A model generated the notes under the pieces. That model had not been told where the DNA came from, made no database searches, and saw only the letters and a program-made list of their open reading frames with translations. Below are positions 17,363-25,711 of a DNA stretch of 64,000 bases, in pieces; within the stretch, counting starts at the first letter, position 1, and each line of letters begins with the position of its first letter. The DNA is from Grimontia hollisae CIP 101886 (GTDB taxonomy: Bacteria; Pseudomonadota; Gammaproteobacteria; Enterobacterales; Vibrionaceae), in NCBI RefSeq assembly GCF_000176515.1, contig NZ_ADAQ01000013.1, positions 521,361-585,360 on the forward strand, in the 5' to 3' direction. Both the position numbers and the translations under genes were made by a program.

Positions 17363-19729
17363 TTATTTTATACCACTTTCTCTCAACCTATTGTTTTTAA
17401 AGCGAAGTAGACGCAGAGCATTCAGGGTCACAATGGCTGTTGCGCCGCTGTCTGCCAACACGGCAACCCACAGGCCAGTAAGCCCCAACACACTGGTCAC
17501 CAAAAAAATCGCTTTCAGGCCAATCGCCAACGCCACATTCTGTCTGACGTTTCGCATGGTTGCGCGTGACAATGCAATAACAGAAGGTATGTGCTCTATC
17601 CGGTTCTGGCTCAGTGCAATGTCTGCGGTTTCCAGCGCAACATCCGTGCCGCCCCCCATGGCAATACCAATCGTTGCGGACTTCATTGCCGGTGCATCAT
17701 TAATGCCATCACCGACCATCGCCACCCGACTTGTCGCTGACATTTCACGAATGGCATCCACTTTACCTTCAGGCATTAATCCGGCACGGAAATCCATACC
17801 AAGCAGGCGGGCAAGACCAGCCGCTGCATGCGGGTTATCGCCCGTCAGCATCACGGATTTCACGCCAACACGGTTTAGTGCCGCAATGGTATCCTTTGCC
17901 GTCGCACGTAGTTCATCACGCCAGGCAAGGGCACCGATGGCATTCCCACCCGCAAATACGATTGCCACCGTTTTGCCTTCATCGGCCATTTGCTGTGCGG
18001 CCTGCTGTTGCTCCACTTCTATCACCCGGTTGTCGGGCAGCTTATCCAAGGCAATCATTTCAATAGACTGACCGTCTATCTCACCTGCCACACCTTTTCC
18101 GGCGGTGGCATGGATGTTTTGTGCCACTCTGGGCGCAATACCTCGGGAGGTTGCCATGGCAACCACAGCTTTCGCAAGTGGATGATGTGACCCTTGCTCA
18201 ACGCCAGCTGCCAATGCCAACAGCTTGTTTTCATCAGCTTCCCAACTCAACACATCAGTAACAACGGGCTTTCCTTCTGTCAGGGTGCCGGTTTTATCAA
18301 ACGCTACCCACTCAACGTTGCTGAGTGCTTCCAATGCTGCTCCCCCTTTGATTAACGCGCCATACCGCGCTGCTGTTGCCAGACCGGATGTCATGGCCGC
18401 AGGGGTAGAGATCACCAGCGCACACGGGCAGGCAATCAATAGCAGGGCAAGGCCTCGATACACCCAGGTATCCCAACTCCCGCCCAACAGCACCGGTGGA
18501 ATCACCACCACCAAGGCAGCAACCAAAATCATCAATGGGGTGTACCAGCGGCTGAACCTGTCGATAAAACGCTCTACCGGCGCCCGGCGTGACTCCGCAT
18601 CCTCAATCAAGGTCAAAATCCTGTCGATGGCGCTTTCGCCCTGCTTTGACACCACCTCTAGTGTGACAACACGATCCACCGACATCGCGCCGGCTGGCAC
18701 TTTCTCGCCCTGCCCTTTCTCTACAGGAATCGACTCACCGGTCAGCGCACTCATATCAAAACTTGCTGTCTGACTTTGGAGTACAGCGTCAGCCGGTAAA
18801 CGTCCTCCCGGTGCTATCTCGATCACTTGACCAGGCTGCAATGACAAGACCGGAACAGATTCTCGACGACCATCTGGATAAACACGAATTGCCGATTCCG
18901 GCACCAGCGCCATTAATGCCTGAATGCCTGCACGCGCTTTCGCAGAGGCGTAACCTTCCAGCCGCTCACCAATGAGAAACAGCACCAATACCATGGCCGC
19001 TTCTACGGTTTCTCCCAAATAGAGTGCGCCCAATGCCGCAACCGACATCAGAGTTTCAATGGAAAAGGGAGAACCGGAGCGCGCTAGCGTAATTGCTTTT
19101 TTCACGATGGGAAGCAGCCCCAATATCGTCGCCAGCATGAAAAGTATTGTTCCGGCTTGTGGTTGCCACTGGGACAGAATCGCTGCCAGTGACATCACCG
19201 CTGTCAGTGACACCAAAAAGGCATCTTTCCTTAATCTGGCAAACCCAGAAGCCGCTTGTTCAGTACCTTGAGGGCCGCCAAGGTTAACCAGTGGAAAGCC
19301 GGTTTGAATGGCTTTATCTTCAATCGCTTGTCTCAGTGCCGGTGTATCTGGCTTGTCTAACGTGACAATGAGTTTCTCGGTCGCAAAGCGCACATGGGCA
19401 GACGCGACACCCTCCAGCGTGCCCAGCGCCGTTTCCAGCTTGGCGGCGCAGCTCGGGCAATCCATATGAGTGACTCGCCATGAAAGGCTGTCAGATGATG
19501 AAAGCGGGCTTTGTTCAGGTTCAGTAGACTCAGACTGGCTGTTGCAAGATGTGCTGTTGCAACAGCCCTGGGACGCCGGATCGTCAGGCTCCCCGTCTGG
19601 TTTCTCTGTGGTTGTACAACATGTTGTACTGGTTGTTGTTGACACACAACATACATCCGTTTTTGCCTCTGGTTGACGGGTATGCTGCACGGGGTTTTTG
19701 CATTTTACTGATTGGCATGAATGGCACAT
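17363..19729 (-). CDS. zntA: Zn/Cd/Pb-exporting P1B-type ATPase, ZntA
   Basis: A 788-residue inner-membrane pump that exports divalent zinc, cadmium or lead with ATP. Order of parts: a Cys-rich tail (Cys pairs at 27-28, 37-38, 56-57), a heavy-metal domain with MDCPSC (91-94), eight membrane helices, TGES at 330-333 (phosphatase), CPC at 434-436 (metal site), the phosphorylated Asp478 in DKTGTLT, and GDGINDAPA. The CPC plus the Cys-rich start fits the Zn/Cd/Pb subgroup rather than copper. AAGGAG lies eight bases before the ATG, and the promoter has the long spacer of MerR-family control. No zntR is in the window. Confidence 0.93.
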   Translation of the reverse strand: MCHSCQSVKCKNPVQHTRQPEAKTDVCCVSTTTSTTCCTTTEKPDGEPDDPASQGCCNSTSCNSQSESTEPEQSPLSSSDSLSWRVTHMDCPSCAAKLETALGTLEGVASAHVRFATEKLIVTLDKPDTPALRQAIEDKAIQTGFPLVNLGGPQGTEQAASGFARLRKDAFLVSLTAVMSLAAILSQWQPQAGTILFMLATILGLLPIVKKAITLARSGSPFSIETLMSVAALGALYLGETVEAAMVLVLFLIGERLEGYASAKARAGIQALMALVPESAIRVYPDGRRESVPVLSLQPGQVIEIAPGGRLPADAVLQSQTASFDMSALTGESIPVEKGQGEKVPAGAMSVDRVVTLEVVSKQGESAIDRILTLIEDAESRRAPVERFIDRFSRWYTPLMILVAALVVVIPPVLLGGSWDTWVYRGLALLLIACPCALVISTPAAMTSGLATAARYGALIKGGAALEALSNVEWVAFDKTGTLTEGKPVVTDVLSWEADENKLLALAAGVEQGSHHPLAKAVVAMATSRGIAPRVAQNIHATAGKGVAGEIDGQSIEMIALDKLPDNRVIEVEQQQAAQQMADEGKTVAIVFAGGNAIGALAWRDELRATAKDTIAALNRVGVKSVMLTGDNPHAAAGLARLLGMDFRAGLMPEGKVDAIREMSATSRVAMVGDGINDAPAMKSATIGIAMGGGTDVALETADIALSQNRIEHIPSVIALSRATMRNVRQNVALAIGLKAIFLVTSVLGLTGLWVAVLADSGATAIVTLNALRLLRFKNNRLRESGIK

Positions 19730-19758
19730 AGGCTTTTCTCCTTGTCTGATATGCCATC

Positions 19759-19790
19759 AGTATAAACCTTGGAGACAACTCCAATGTCAA
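19759..19790 (-). promoter_or_regulatory. MerR/ZntR-type promoter of zntA
   Basis: On the minus strand TTGACA (-35) and TATACT (-10) are separated by 20 bases, too long for normal sigma-70 use. The spacer holds a perfect dyad TTGGAG-N4-CTCCAA (19769-19784). This is the layout of promoters that MerR-family metal sensors distort into an active form; ZntR is the expected regulator. Confidence 0.8.
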
Positions 19791-19807
19791 GTCATCAAGT
19801 GTATATT

Positions 19808-20281
19808 TTATTTCAACCTGTCCAGCACTGTCTGGGTATCAAGCGCCTCGGCATACTCACGATAATCTAACCCGACATCGAAGACATAGTGGGTCACCAA
19901 ACGCTTGGCTTCCTCCAGCAATATCTCCGCCTGCCAGGGTTTTTCAAAGTAGCGTTCAATACGGGCATGATTGATCGCTTCAATGGTATCGGCATGCGTT
20001 GCCTGACCGGTGAGCAGCACCTTGCGAGTAAAACGGAAGCGTGGGTCGAGGGAAACTTCTGTCAACAGTTCTACCCCAGTTTTCTCCGGCATCACGTGGT
20101 CTGAGATGATGAGAGCTACATGTTCACCTTCCGCATCGAGTTCATCAATCAACGCCAGTGCTTCATCGGCAGACTCACAATCTTCGATGTGGAATGCTAC
20201 GGCAAGTGGGGCAAGATCTTTCAGCACCGCGCTAAGCACTTCCCGTTGATCATCCACACATACGATGTTCACTTTTTCCAT
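19808..20281 (-). CDS. Single-domain response regulator (REC only)
   Basis: A 157-residue receiver domain without an output domain. The acidic pair and phosphoacceptor are present (VDD at 9-11, Asp61 in SDHVMP), as are the switch Thr in LLTGQA and the conserved Lys in FEKPW. The SDHVMP and KPW patterns are those of receivers found in c-di-GMP and hybrid-kinase systems. The ATG at 20281 is preferred to an upstream GTG because AAAAGG lies just before it. It begins 18 bases after the SLC13 gene and is probably cotranscribed with it. It is a paralogue of the receiver at 27664-28164, so the kinase at 25712 may be its partner. Confidence 0.85.
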   Translation of the reverse strand: MEKVNIVCVDDQREVLSAVLKDLAPLAVAFHIEDCESADEALALIDELDAEGEHVALIISDHVMPEKTGVELLTEVSLDPRFRFTRKVLLTGQATHADTIEAINHARIERYFEKPWQAEILLEEAKRLVTHYVFDVGLDYREYAEALDTQTVLDRLK

Positions 20282-20299
20282 CTGTTTCACCTTTTACCG

Positions 20300-21715
20300 T
20301 TAAAGGAATGCTACAACCTGTAGAATCCAGACCATAACAAAGCTGAGAGCGACGCCGGCAACGCCAAGAATCGCCCCCACTTTCGCCATTTGATTGCTGC
20401 TGACATGCCCTGTGGCATGCGCTAACGCATTGGGTGGTGTGCTGATGGGGAGTGACATACCGAGCGATGCGGCAAACGTGACCACCAAAATCAACGTTGT
20501 TTCGCCGCCCAGCGGTGACAAAGACGCCATGGAGCTCCCCAGTGCTGCCATGATTGGCATCAACAGGTTTGCCGTTGCGGTATGAGACATAAAGTTAGCC
20601 ATTAACAGGCAGAGTGCCGCTGCCCCTACCAACACCATTTCCGGTGCATATTGTTCAAAAGGAATGCTGCTCACCAGCAATCTCGCCAAACCGGTTTTAT
20701 CCAAAGCAAGACCAAGGGCAAAACCGCCGGATACCAACCAAAGCACATCCCATGAGACTTTTTTCAGATCTTCTTTATTGATAATACCGGTCATAGAAAA
20801 CACCGCGACAGGGATCAAGGCTACGGTGTATGCGTTCATTCCATGGCTGGATCCCATCAGCCAAAGCAAGATGGTGACTGTAAATGTCACATATACAGTG
20901 ATCGCTTTTGGCGTTTTCAGGAACTTACCTTTGATGGAAAGTGTGATCTCGTTTTCATCAGAAGGGAACAGTAAGCAGAGCAGGAACCAGGCCAACAGCA
21001 TCAGCACCACCACAAACGGCACTGCAAACGCCATCCATTCCCCGAAGCTAATCAGGTTGTCTCCCGTCAGGTATTTGAGGGCGATTGCATTCGGTGGCGT
21101 CCCGATAGGCGTACCAATCCCCCCAATATTTGCGGCAACAGGAATCGACAATGCAAACGCAATCTTTCCTGGATCATTGGGTTTAAACAACGCCAGAATT
21201 GGCGTCAGGATCGCCAGCATCATGGCAGTGGTGGCAGTGTTTGACATAAACATGGAGAAGATCGCGGTGATAAGCATTAACCCTGCCATCACCCTTTGCG
21301 GCTTTTTGCCAAATGGTTTTAGCAGCACGCGCGCGAGGTTGATATCAAGCCGGTATTTGGTCGCCGCCATGGCCAGGAAAAATCCCCCCAGGAACAGCAT
21401 AATAATGGGGCTGGCAAAGGTTGCCATGATGGTGTTGTACTGCAAAAGCTCCCCAAACTGTGTCGAGCCAGCATCACTACGGAACCAGATCAATCCTTTG
21501 TCAGAAAGGAATAACAGTTCCAACACAATGACCACCACTGATGTGGCGTAAATGGGTATGGGCTCTAAAACCCAACATAACGCCGCCAGCAGAAACAGGG
21601 CGATGGCACGTTGTTGCATCACGGTGAGCGTGTCGAATGGAAAGGCTGATGCTGGAAGAATTAATACCAGTAACGGTATCAGTATTGGAAGAATATACTT
21701 TGCCTGAATACGCAT
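20300..21715 (-). CDS. SLC13/DASS-family sodium-coupled anion symporter
   Basis: A 471-residue inner-membrane transporter of the divalent anion:sodium symporter family (VcINDY type). It has about eleven hydrophobic segments and two related Ser-Asn/His-Thr motifs, MSNTATTAMM and MSHTATANLL, which hold sodium and the carboxylate in this family, plus GGIGTPIGTPPNAIA. Likely substrates are C4-dicarboxylates such as succinate, or sulfate; sequence alone does not decide. It is followed after 18 bases by a receiver-domain protein, an unusual pairing that suggests linked expression. Confidence 0.88.
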   Translation of the reverse strand: MRIQAKYILPILIPLLVLILPASAFPFDTLTVMQQRAIALFLLAALCWVLEPIPIYATSVVVIVLELLFLSDKGLIWFRSDAGSTQFGELLQYNTIMATFASPIIMLFLGGFFLAMAATKYRLDINLARVLLKPFGKKPQRVMAGLMLITAIFSMFMSNTATTAMMLAILTPILALFKPNDPGKIAFALSIPVAANIGGIGTPIGTPPNAIALKYLTGDNLISFGEWMAFAVPFVVVLMLLAWFLLCLLFPSDENEITLSIKGKFLKTPKAITVYVTFTVTILLWLMGSSHGMNAYTVALIPVAVFSMTGIINKEDLKKVSWDVLWLVSGGFALGLALDKTGLARLLVSSIPFEQYAPEMVLVGAAALCLLMANFMSHTATANLLMPIMAALGSSMASLSPLGGETTLILVVTFAASLGMSLPISTPPNALAHATGHVSSNQMAKVGAILGVAGVALSFVMVWILQVVAFL

Positions 21716-21935
21716 AATCGCTTGTAGTCCCTTAAAGCTAAACGCCCACGCATTTTTGCGGGCAACACGGTTATTCTGCGCGCAATACCATGATGAGATA
21801 CTGAATTAGATCAATAAAATGCAGTGAATAGTAGACAGTTTGGTGCACCTTTCCAATATCGCCCCCCGGATTACACAATGACACTGAGCCATTCCAGCAA
21901 TGGAAAGATGCTGTCAGGCAACGTCTGTTACCCAT

Positions 21936-23408
21936 TTACCGTAGGTGTGAAGTACGAAACGGAGGTGCCTTTTCAAGCCGGTCCTTGTGATCTTTAGCCA
22001 TAAGCTCACAACCGCTGGCCAACCCGGCTTCCGGCTCTGAGGAGTGAAGCACCTTGTCACCGGCTTTCGTTTGATGGTCAGCAGCCAGTTGATTGATCAG
22101 ACGTTGGACCAGACAGTAACCGGCCAGACCAAACAGCACAGAACCTACAGCCTGTCCAATCAACACCCCTTCCGCTCCCGCAAGCTCTCCGCCGATATAC
22201 ACAAATGGGATGGTGCCAATTGTCGCTTTTCCGACATTCAGCATGGTGGACCATGTAGGACGACTCAAGTTGTTGAAGGCAGCATTTGAGACAAACAAAG
22301 TGCCGTTGAAAATAAACGTGATCGCGATATAAGTACAAAAGAGTGTCACCATGGCGACGGCGTTGCCTTCCAGGCTGAAGGCATCAATAACAAGATCCTG
22401 AGCAAAATACAGGAGAATGGCAACACTGATGCAGTATACCGCCACAAATTTAACCGAATCCGTCAGCGTGCGCCTTACGCGATCAAACCGCAACGCACCG
22501 TAGTTTTGCCCCAAGATTGGCCCTACTGCGCCGGAAAGGGAAAAAATCAATGCAAATGCCACAGGCTGTAATCGCCCCACAACCGCAAAACCAGCCACGT
22601 AATCGGCACCGAACTTGGCAATTTGTGCAGTGACAATCGCATTGCCAATCGGTGTTGCCGTGTTGGTGATGATTGCCGGGCCTGCGATGTTAACAATCGC
22701 TTTCAGGTGTTTTTTCAGATCATCAATCTGCGGCATCACCACCAGATCGTGTTTACGGTAAACCGCCTGGAAGGCGACGCCGAACATGACAAAGCGAGAT
22801 ATCAGTGACGCAATAGCAGCACCTTCCAACCCCATTGAGAAGCCAAAGATAAATAGCGGGTCAAGCACCGCATTCGTTGCGCCTGCCGCCAGTGTCGCCG
22901 CCATAGAACGTTTCGCATCTCCGACACCACGTAACGCAGCACCACCAGCCATCCCCATCGCCATCAGTGGCGAGCCGGGTAACAGGATACAAAGGAAATC
23001 ACTGGCTTTTTCTGCCACCTCCCCTTCCGCGCCTATTGCAGCGAGGATTGGATCGATAAATGTCAGGATCACCCCGACAGTTACCATGTTTACCAACGCG
23101 GCAAACACCATAACACTGCCAGTGATTTTACGCGCTTCCTCCCGGCGACCGGCACCCAGAGCCCGGCTGACCAAGGCTCCCATGGCAATGGATGTTCCAA
23201 TAGAAACAGACGTGGAGAAAAAAATAATAGTACCGGCAAAACCCACTGCAGCAGCAAGCTCAACCTGTCCCAATAAGCTGATAAAAAAGATATCCGCAAG
23301 GTCGACTAAAAACAGTGCCATGAGCCCGACCGCACCAGAGGTGGACATCACGGTGATATGCCGCATGATAGCGCCATTTACAAACTTGGCCTGGTGTTGA
23401 TCTGACAT
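21936..23408 (-). CDS. MATE-family multidrug/toxin efflux protein
   Basis: A membrane protein of about 490 residues with twelve hydrophobic segments and the two-fold repeat of MATE transporters, which exchange drugs or toxins for sodium or protons. I start at the ATG at 23408 (MSDQHQAKF), because the longer open frame (to 23525) would run through the terminator hairpin of the CBS gene upstream. Typical segments are LVDLADIFFISLLGQVELAA and GAVGPILGQNYGA. The C-terminal 45 residues are polar and extra to most members. Confidence 0.9.
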   Translation of the reverse strand: MSDQHQAKFVNGAIMRHITVMSTSGAVGLMALFLVDLADIFFISLLGQVELAAAVGFAGTIIFFSTSVSIGTSIAMGALVSRALGAGRREEARKITGSVMVFAALVNMVTVGVILTFIDPILAAIGAEGEVAEKASDFLCILLPGSPLMAMGMAGGAALRGVGDAKRSMAATLAAGATNAVLDPLFIFGFSMGLEGAAIASLISRFVMFGVAFQAVYRKHDLVVMPQIDDLKKHLKAIVNIAGPAIITNTATPIGNAIVTAQIAKFGADYVAGFAVVGRLQPVAFALIFSLSGAVGPILGQNYGALRFDRVRRTLTDSVKFVAVYCISVAILLYFAQDLVIDAFSLEGNAVAMVTLFCTYIAITFIFNGTLFVSNAAFNNLSRPTWSTMLNVGKATIGTIPFVYIGGELAGAEGVLIGQAVGSVLFGLAGYCLVQRLINQLAADHQTKAGDKVLHSSEPEAGLASGCELMAKDHKDRLEKAPPFRTSHLR

Positions 23409-23468
23409 CAAAGGACCTGCTTTATGTGGCGTTCGATAGTGTTTAAAGTTGCGGGCTATCATGCCATG

Positions 23469-23495
23469 AAAAAAAGGTGCCTCAAGCACCTTCTT
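23469..23495 (-). terminator. Terminator of the CBS-domain gene
   Basis: On the minus strand AAGGTGC and GCACCTT form a stem around a 5-base loop, followed by seven T. It lies between the CBS gene and the MATE gene. Confidence 0.8.
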
Positions 23496-23525
23496 TGAAA
23501 CAGCATATTCAGTTTTTATGAACAA

Positions 23526-23945
23526 CTAGACTGGATGGTGGAAACAATCATCTATTTGCGCAGCAATAGCACGCAATATATCACGTCTCGAAATCACCCC
23601 CACCAAACGCTCGTCTTCATCTATCACAGGGTAAACTTTCGGTTTTGTCGGCATCATCTCTTCTGCAAGCCCAATAATACTATCATCCGGCAACACAGCC
23701 TTTACTTCACTTCTCATACAATCTGCAACGTTGTCGCTGTCCTGACAGTGATAGCCGACTTTGAGCAGTTTATGAATGAGGTCTTGCTCAGAAAGGAATC
23801 CAACCACCTTATTTCTGTCATCAACAACCGGCCCACCGGTTTGGTTGGCACTGAGCATTTTCTCCAACGCGCTGGAAAGCGGCATGGAAACGGTGAAGGT
23901 AACCGGTCTTTTGTTCATGTAATCTTTCACTTTAATTGATTCCAT
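23526..23945 (-). CDS. Tandem CBS-domain protein
   Basis: A 139-residue protein made only of two CBS motifs (about 8-62 and 75-130), including GGPVVDDRNKVVGFLSEQDL and YPVIDEDERLVGVISRRDIL. Such stand-alone pairs bind adenine nucleotides and usually act on a partner protein. The GTG-free ATG start is well supported by AAGGGGG. It has its own terminator, so it is not obviously coupled to the MATE gene. Its target is unknown. Confidence 0.9.
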   Translation of the reverse strand: MESIKVKDYMNKRPVTFTVSMPLSSALEKMLSANQTGGPVVDDRNKVVGFLSEQDLIHKLLKVGYHCQDSDNVADCMRSEVKAVLPDDSIIGLAEEMMPTKPKVYPVIDEDERLVGVISRRDILRAIAAQIDDCFHHPV

Positions 23946-24160
23946 GCATCCCCCTTAATTGTTATATGAGATGTTGTTAAAACAGGGATAAATCTCTGTG
24001 TTTACACCCAGACTACCTGAAGAGGCAGGATTTCAGATTGTTAGGGTATATTCCTATCAGTGTTGATCAAGCCAACAGAATTACTAGTGACGACAGAAGT
24101 ATTTTTATCCTTTGTCACAAATGAAAGGCGACTTGTACGAAAAGTTTCACGTAAAAAACA

Positions 24161-24190
24161 AAAACCGGTCACTTTGGACCGGCTTTGTTG
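24161..24190 (-). terminator. Terminator of the YdgA-like gene
   Basis: On the minus strand CCGGTC pairs with GACCGG around a short loop, followed by a T-rich run (TTTTTGTTTTTT). It lies about 35 bases past the stop codon. Confidence 0.85.
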
Positions 24191-24220
24191 TTTTTTGTTG
24201 TCACCTGTCGGTATGGTGTT

Positions 24221-25537
24221 TTACATAAACATCATCATCAACAGAGCCAGCGGGATCCGTTTTCCACTTGGCGATACGGCTTCATCACCTTCAATTTTGG
24301 CTTTAAGGGTTACACCCTTTTCACTTTCGCTGATAAAACCATACGGTTCCAGATTATTCACTGACGCTGCAACGGCGGGGACGTCATGCACATACGCCGC
24401 TGGCACATTCATAAACACGTTGCCTTGCAGCTTCGACATCAATGCACCGATGTTTTGGGTCACGCTGCCCAGACCTGGCTCAATACTCAGTGTAAATTTG
24501 GCATCCACCTGACCTTCCGGCGTTCCCATTTCCAGTGGTAGCAGCTCAAATGCCATGCCTTTTTCCACCAACCTGTCGAGCAACGTCATCAATGTCATTA
24601 ACTCATCTTCTGTCGGCTCTGCGCTCATCGAATCGGCGGTGTTGGCAAGGGCCAGCAAGGCACTGTAATCGAGATTTCTGAAGTTAATACCCAGCTTGAA
24701 GTTGTCCAGCGCGATGGTTTGTGGCACATCCAGCTTTTCAAACGAAAACGTGTTGTTGTTGGAAATACGCAGATCTGATGTTTCGGCCGTGGCGACATCA
24801 CCACCACTGGCAGAAACCAGATTGTTATCGATATCCAACACTAGGTTTGTCATGGTTGCCACCACGCCTGAGACATCGGTCAAGCTTGCGCTGGCCGTAT
24901 TGAACACCTGTTTGCCGACCCACATTTCATCCACCATTTTGCCTTGGCCCTGCCCGGTGATGTTGCTGAAAGTCAATTTTTCACTTTCAACGCCAATCAG
25001 CTCAGCACTTGGTATATCCAGCTGGTAGACAATGTTGCCCTCTCTATCCGCTGTCCCGGTAATGTCCATCGGTGAAGTCATCACCGTGATTTCATTGTCC
25101 CCACCATTAATGGCACGTACGGTCATGTGGTATTCAGTATCACCAAAGATCGATGTTTGGGTCTTTAAAACGAATGGTGATTCATCCGATGACCAGAGTG
25201 CTTCACTCAGTGCTTTCACTTCAGGTGTCATTTCCAACGAAGAGGTCGAACTCACACTCAAAAATCCATGGTTAACCTGACTGACCACGGAGAACGTTGT
25301 CGGCAGGCCTTCCTCTTCATAATACGCCTTGGTTGCGCCAGTCAGTGAGAACCGGGTGATAACATCGGACGAGAGATAACCGCGATCGTATTTGACGTTT
25401 TCTATGGTGAGATAAGGTAGCTGGGCCTTTTCGATCTCGGCTTGGTATTGCGACTGCCCAATCTGGCCCGTTGCAAACGGCCAGACTGCAGCAACCGCCA
25501 CAGCTCCCGCTATTGCCGCATATTTTCCAAATATCAT
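24221..25537 (-). CDS. DUF945 (YdgA-like) protein
   Basis: A 438-residue protein of the YdgA/DUF945 family, whose role is not settled (periplasmic, anchored by its N-terminal segment; the E. coli member is nonessential). An N-terminal hydrophobic segment (about 5-22) is followed by GQSQYQAEIEKA and YDRGYLSSDV, the family's typical opening. The rest is rich in beta-strand patterns. The start has GGAG five bases upstream. It is divergent from the histidine kinase gene with 174 bases between. Confidence 0.85.
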   Translation of the reverse strand: MIFGKYAAIAGAVAVAAVWPFATGQIGQSQYQAEIEKAQLPYLTIENVKYDRGYLSSDVITRFSLTGATKAYYEEEGLPTTFSVVSQVNHGFLSVSSTSSLEMTPEVKALSEALWSSDESPFVLKTQTSIFGDTEYHMTVRAINGGDNEITVMTSPMDITGTADREGNIVYQLDIPSAELIGVESEKLTFSNITGQGQGKMVDEMWVGKQVFNTASASLTDVSGVVATMTNLVLDIDNNLVSASGGDVATAETSDLRISNNNTFSFEKLDVPQTIALDNFKLGINFRNLDYSALLALANTADSMSAEPTEDELMTLMTLLDRLVEKGMAFELLPLEMGTPEGQVDAKFTLSIEPGLGSVTQNIGALMSKLQGNVFMNVPAAYVHDVPAVAASVNNLEPYGFISESEKGVTLKAKIEGDEAVSPSGKRIPLALLMMMFM

Positions 25538-25711
25538 TTCTACTCCAACTGACTCGGCATCTGTGATTTAGGTCTGAGTTTACCCTATTGGCTCGCATAA
25601 CCCTATGCAGTGAGAAGGATTTCAGAAGATCTCTGCCAATTTGCAGCCCTCTTCTCAGCGTAAAGATGCCGGAAAAGATACACTCATAAAAAACAAACTT
25701 AGGGTAAGAGA

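Noticed and set aside
16338-18000. CRISPR array or cas genes near the CARF nuclease
   Set aside because: I looked for spaced direct repeats on both sides of 15167-16336 and found none; neighbours are udp, zntA and the adhesin.
23409-23525. N-terminal extension of the MATE protein
   Set aside because: It runs through the terminator hairpin of the CBS gene, and the family starts at about the ATG at 23408.
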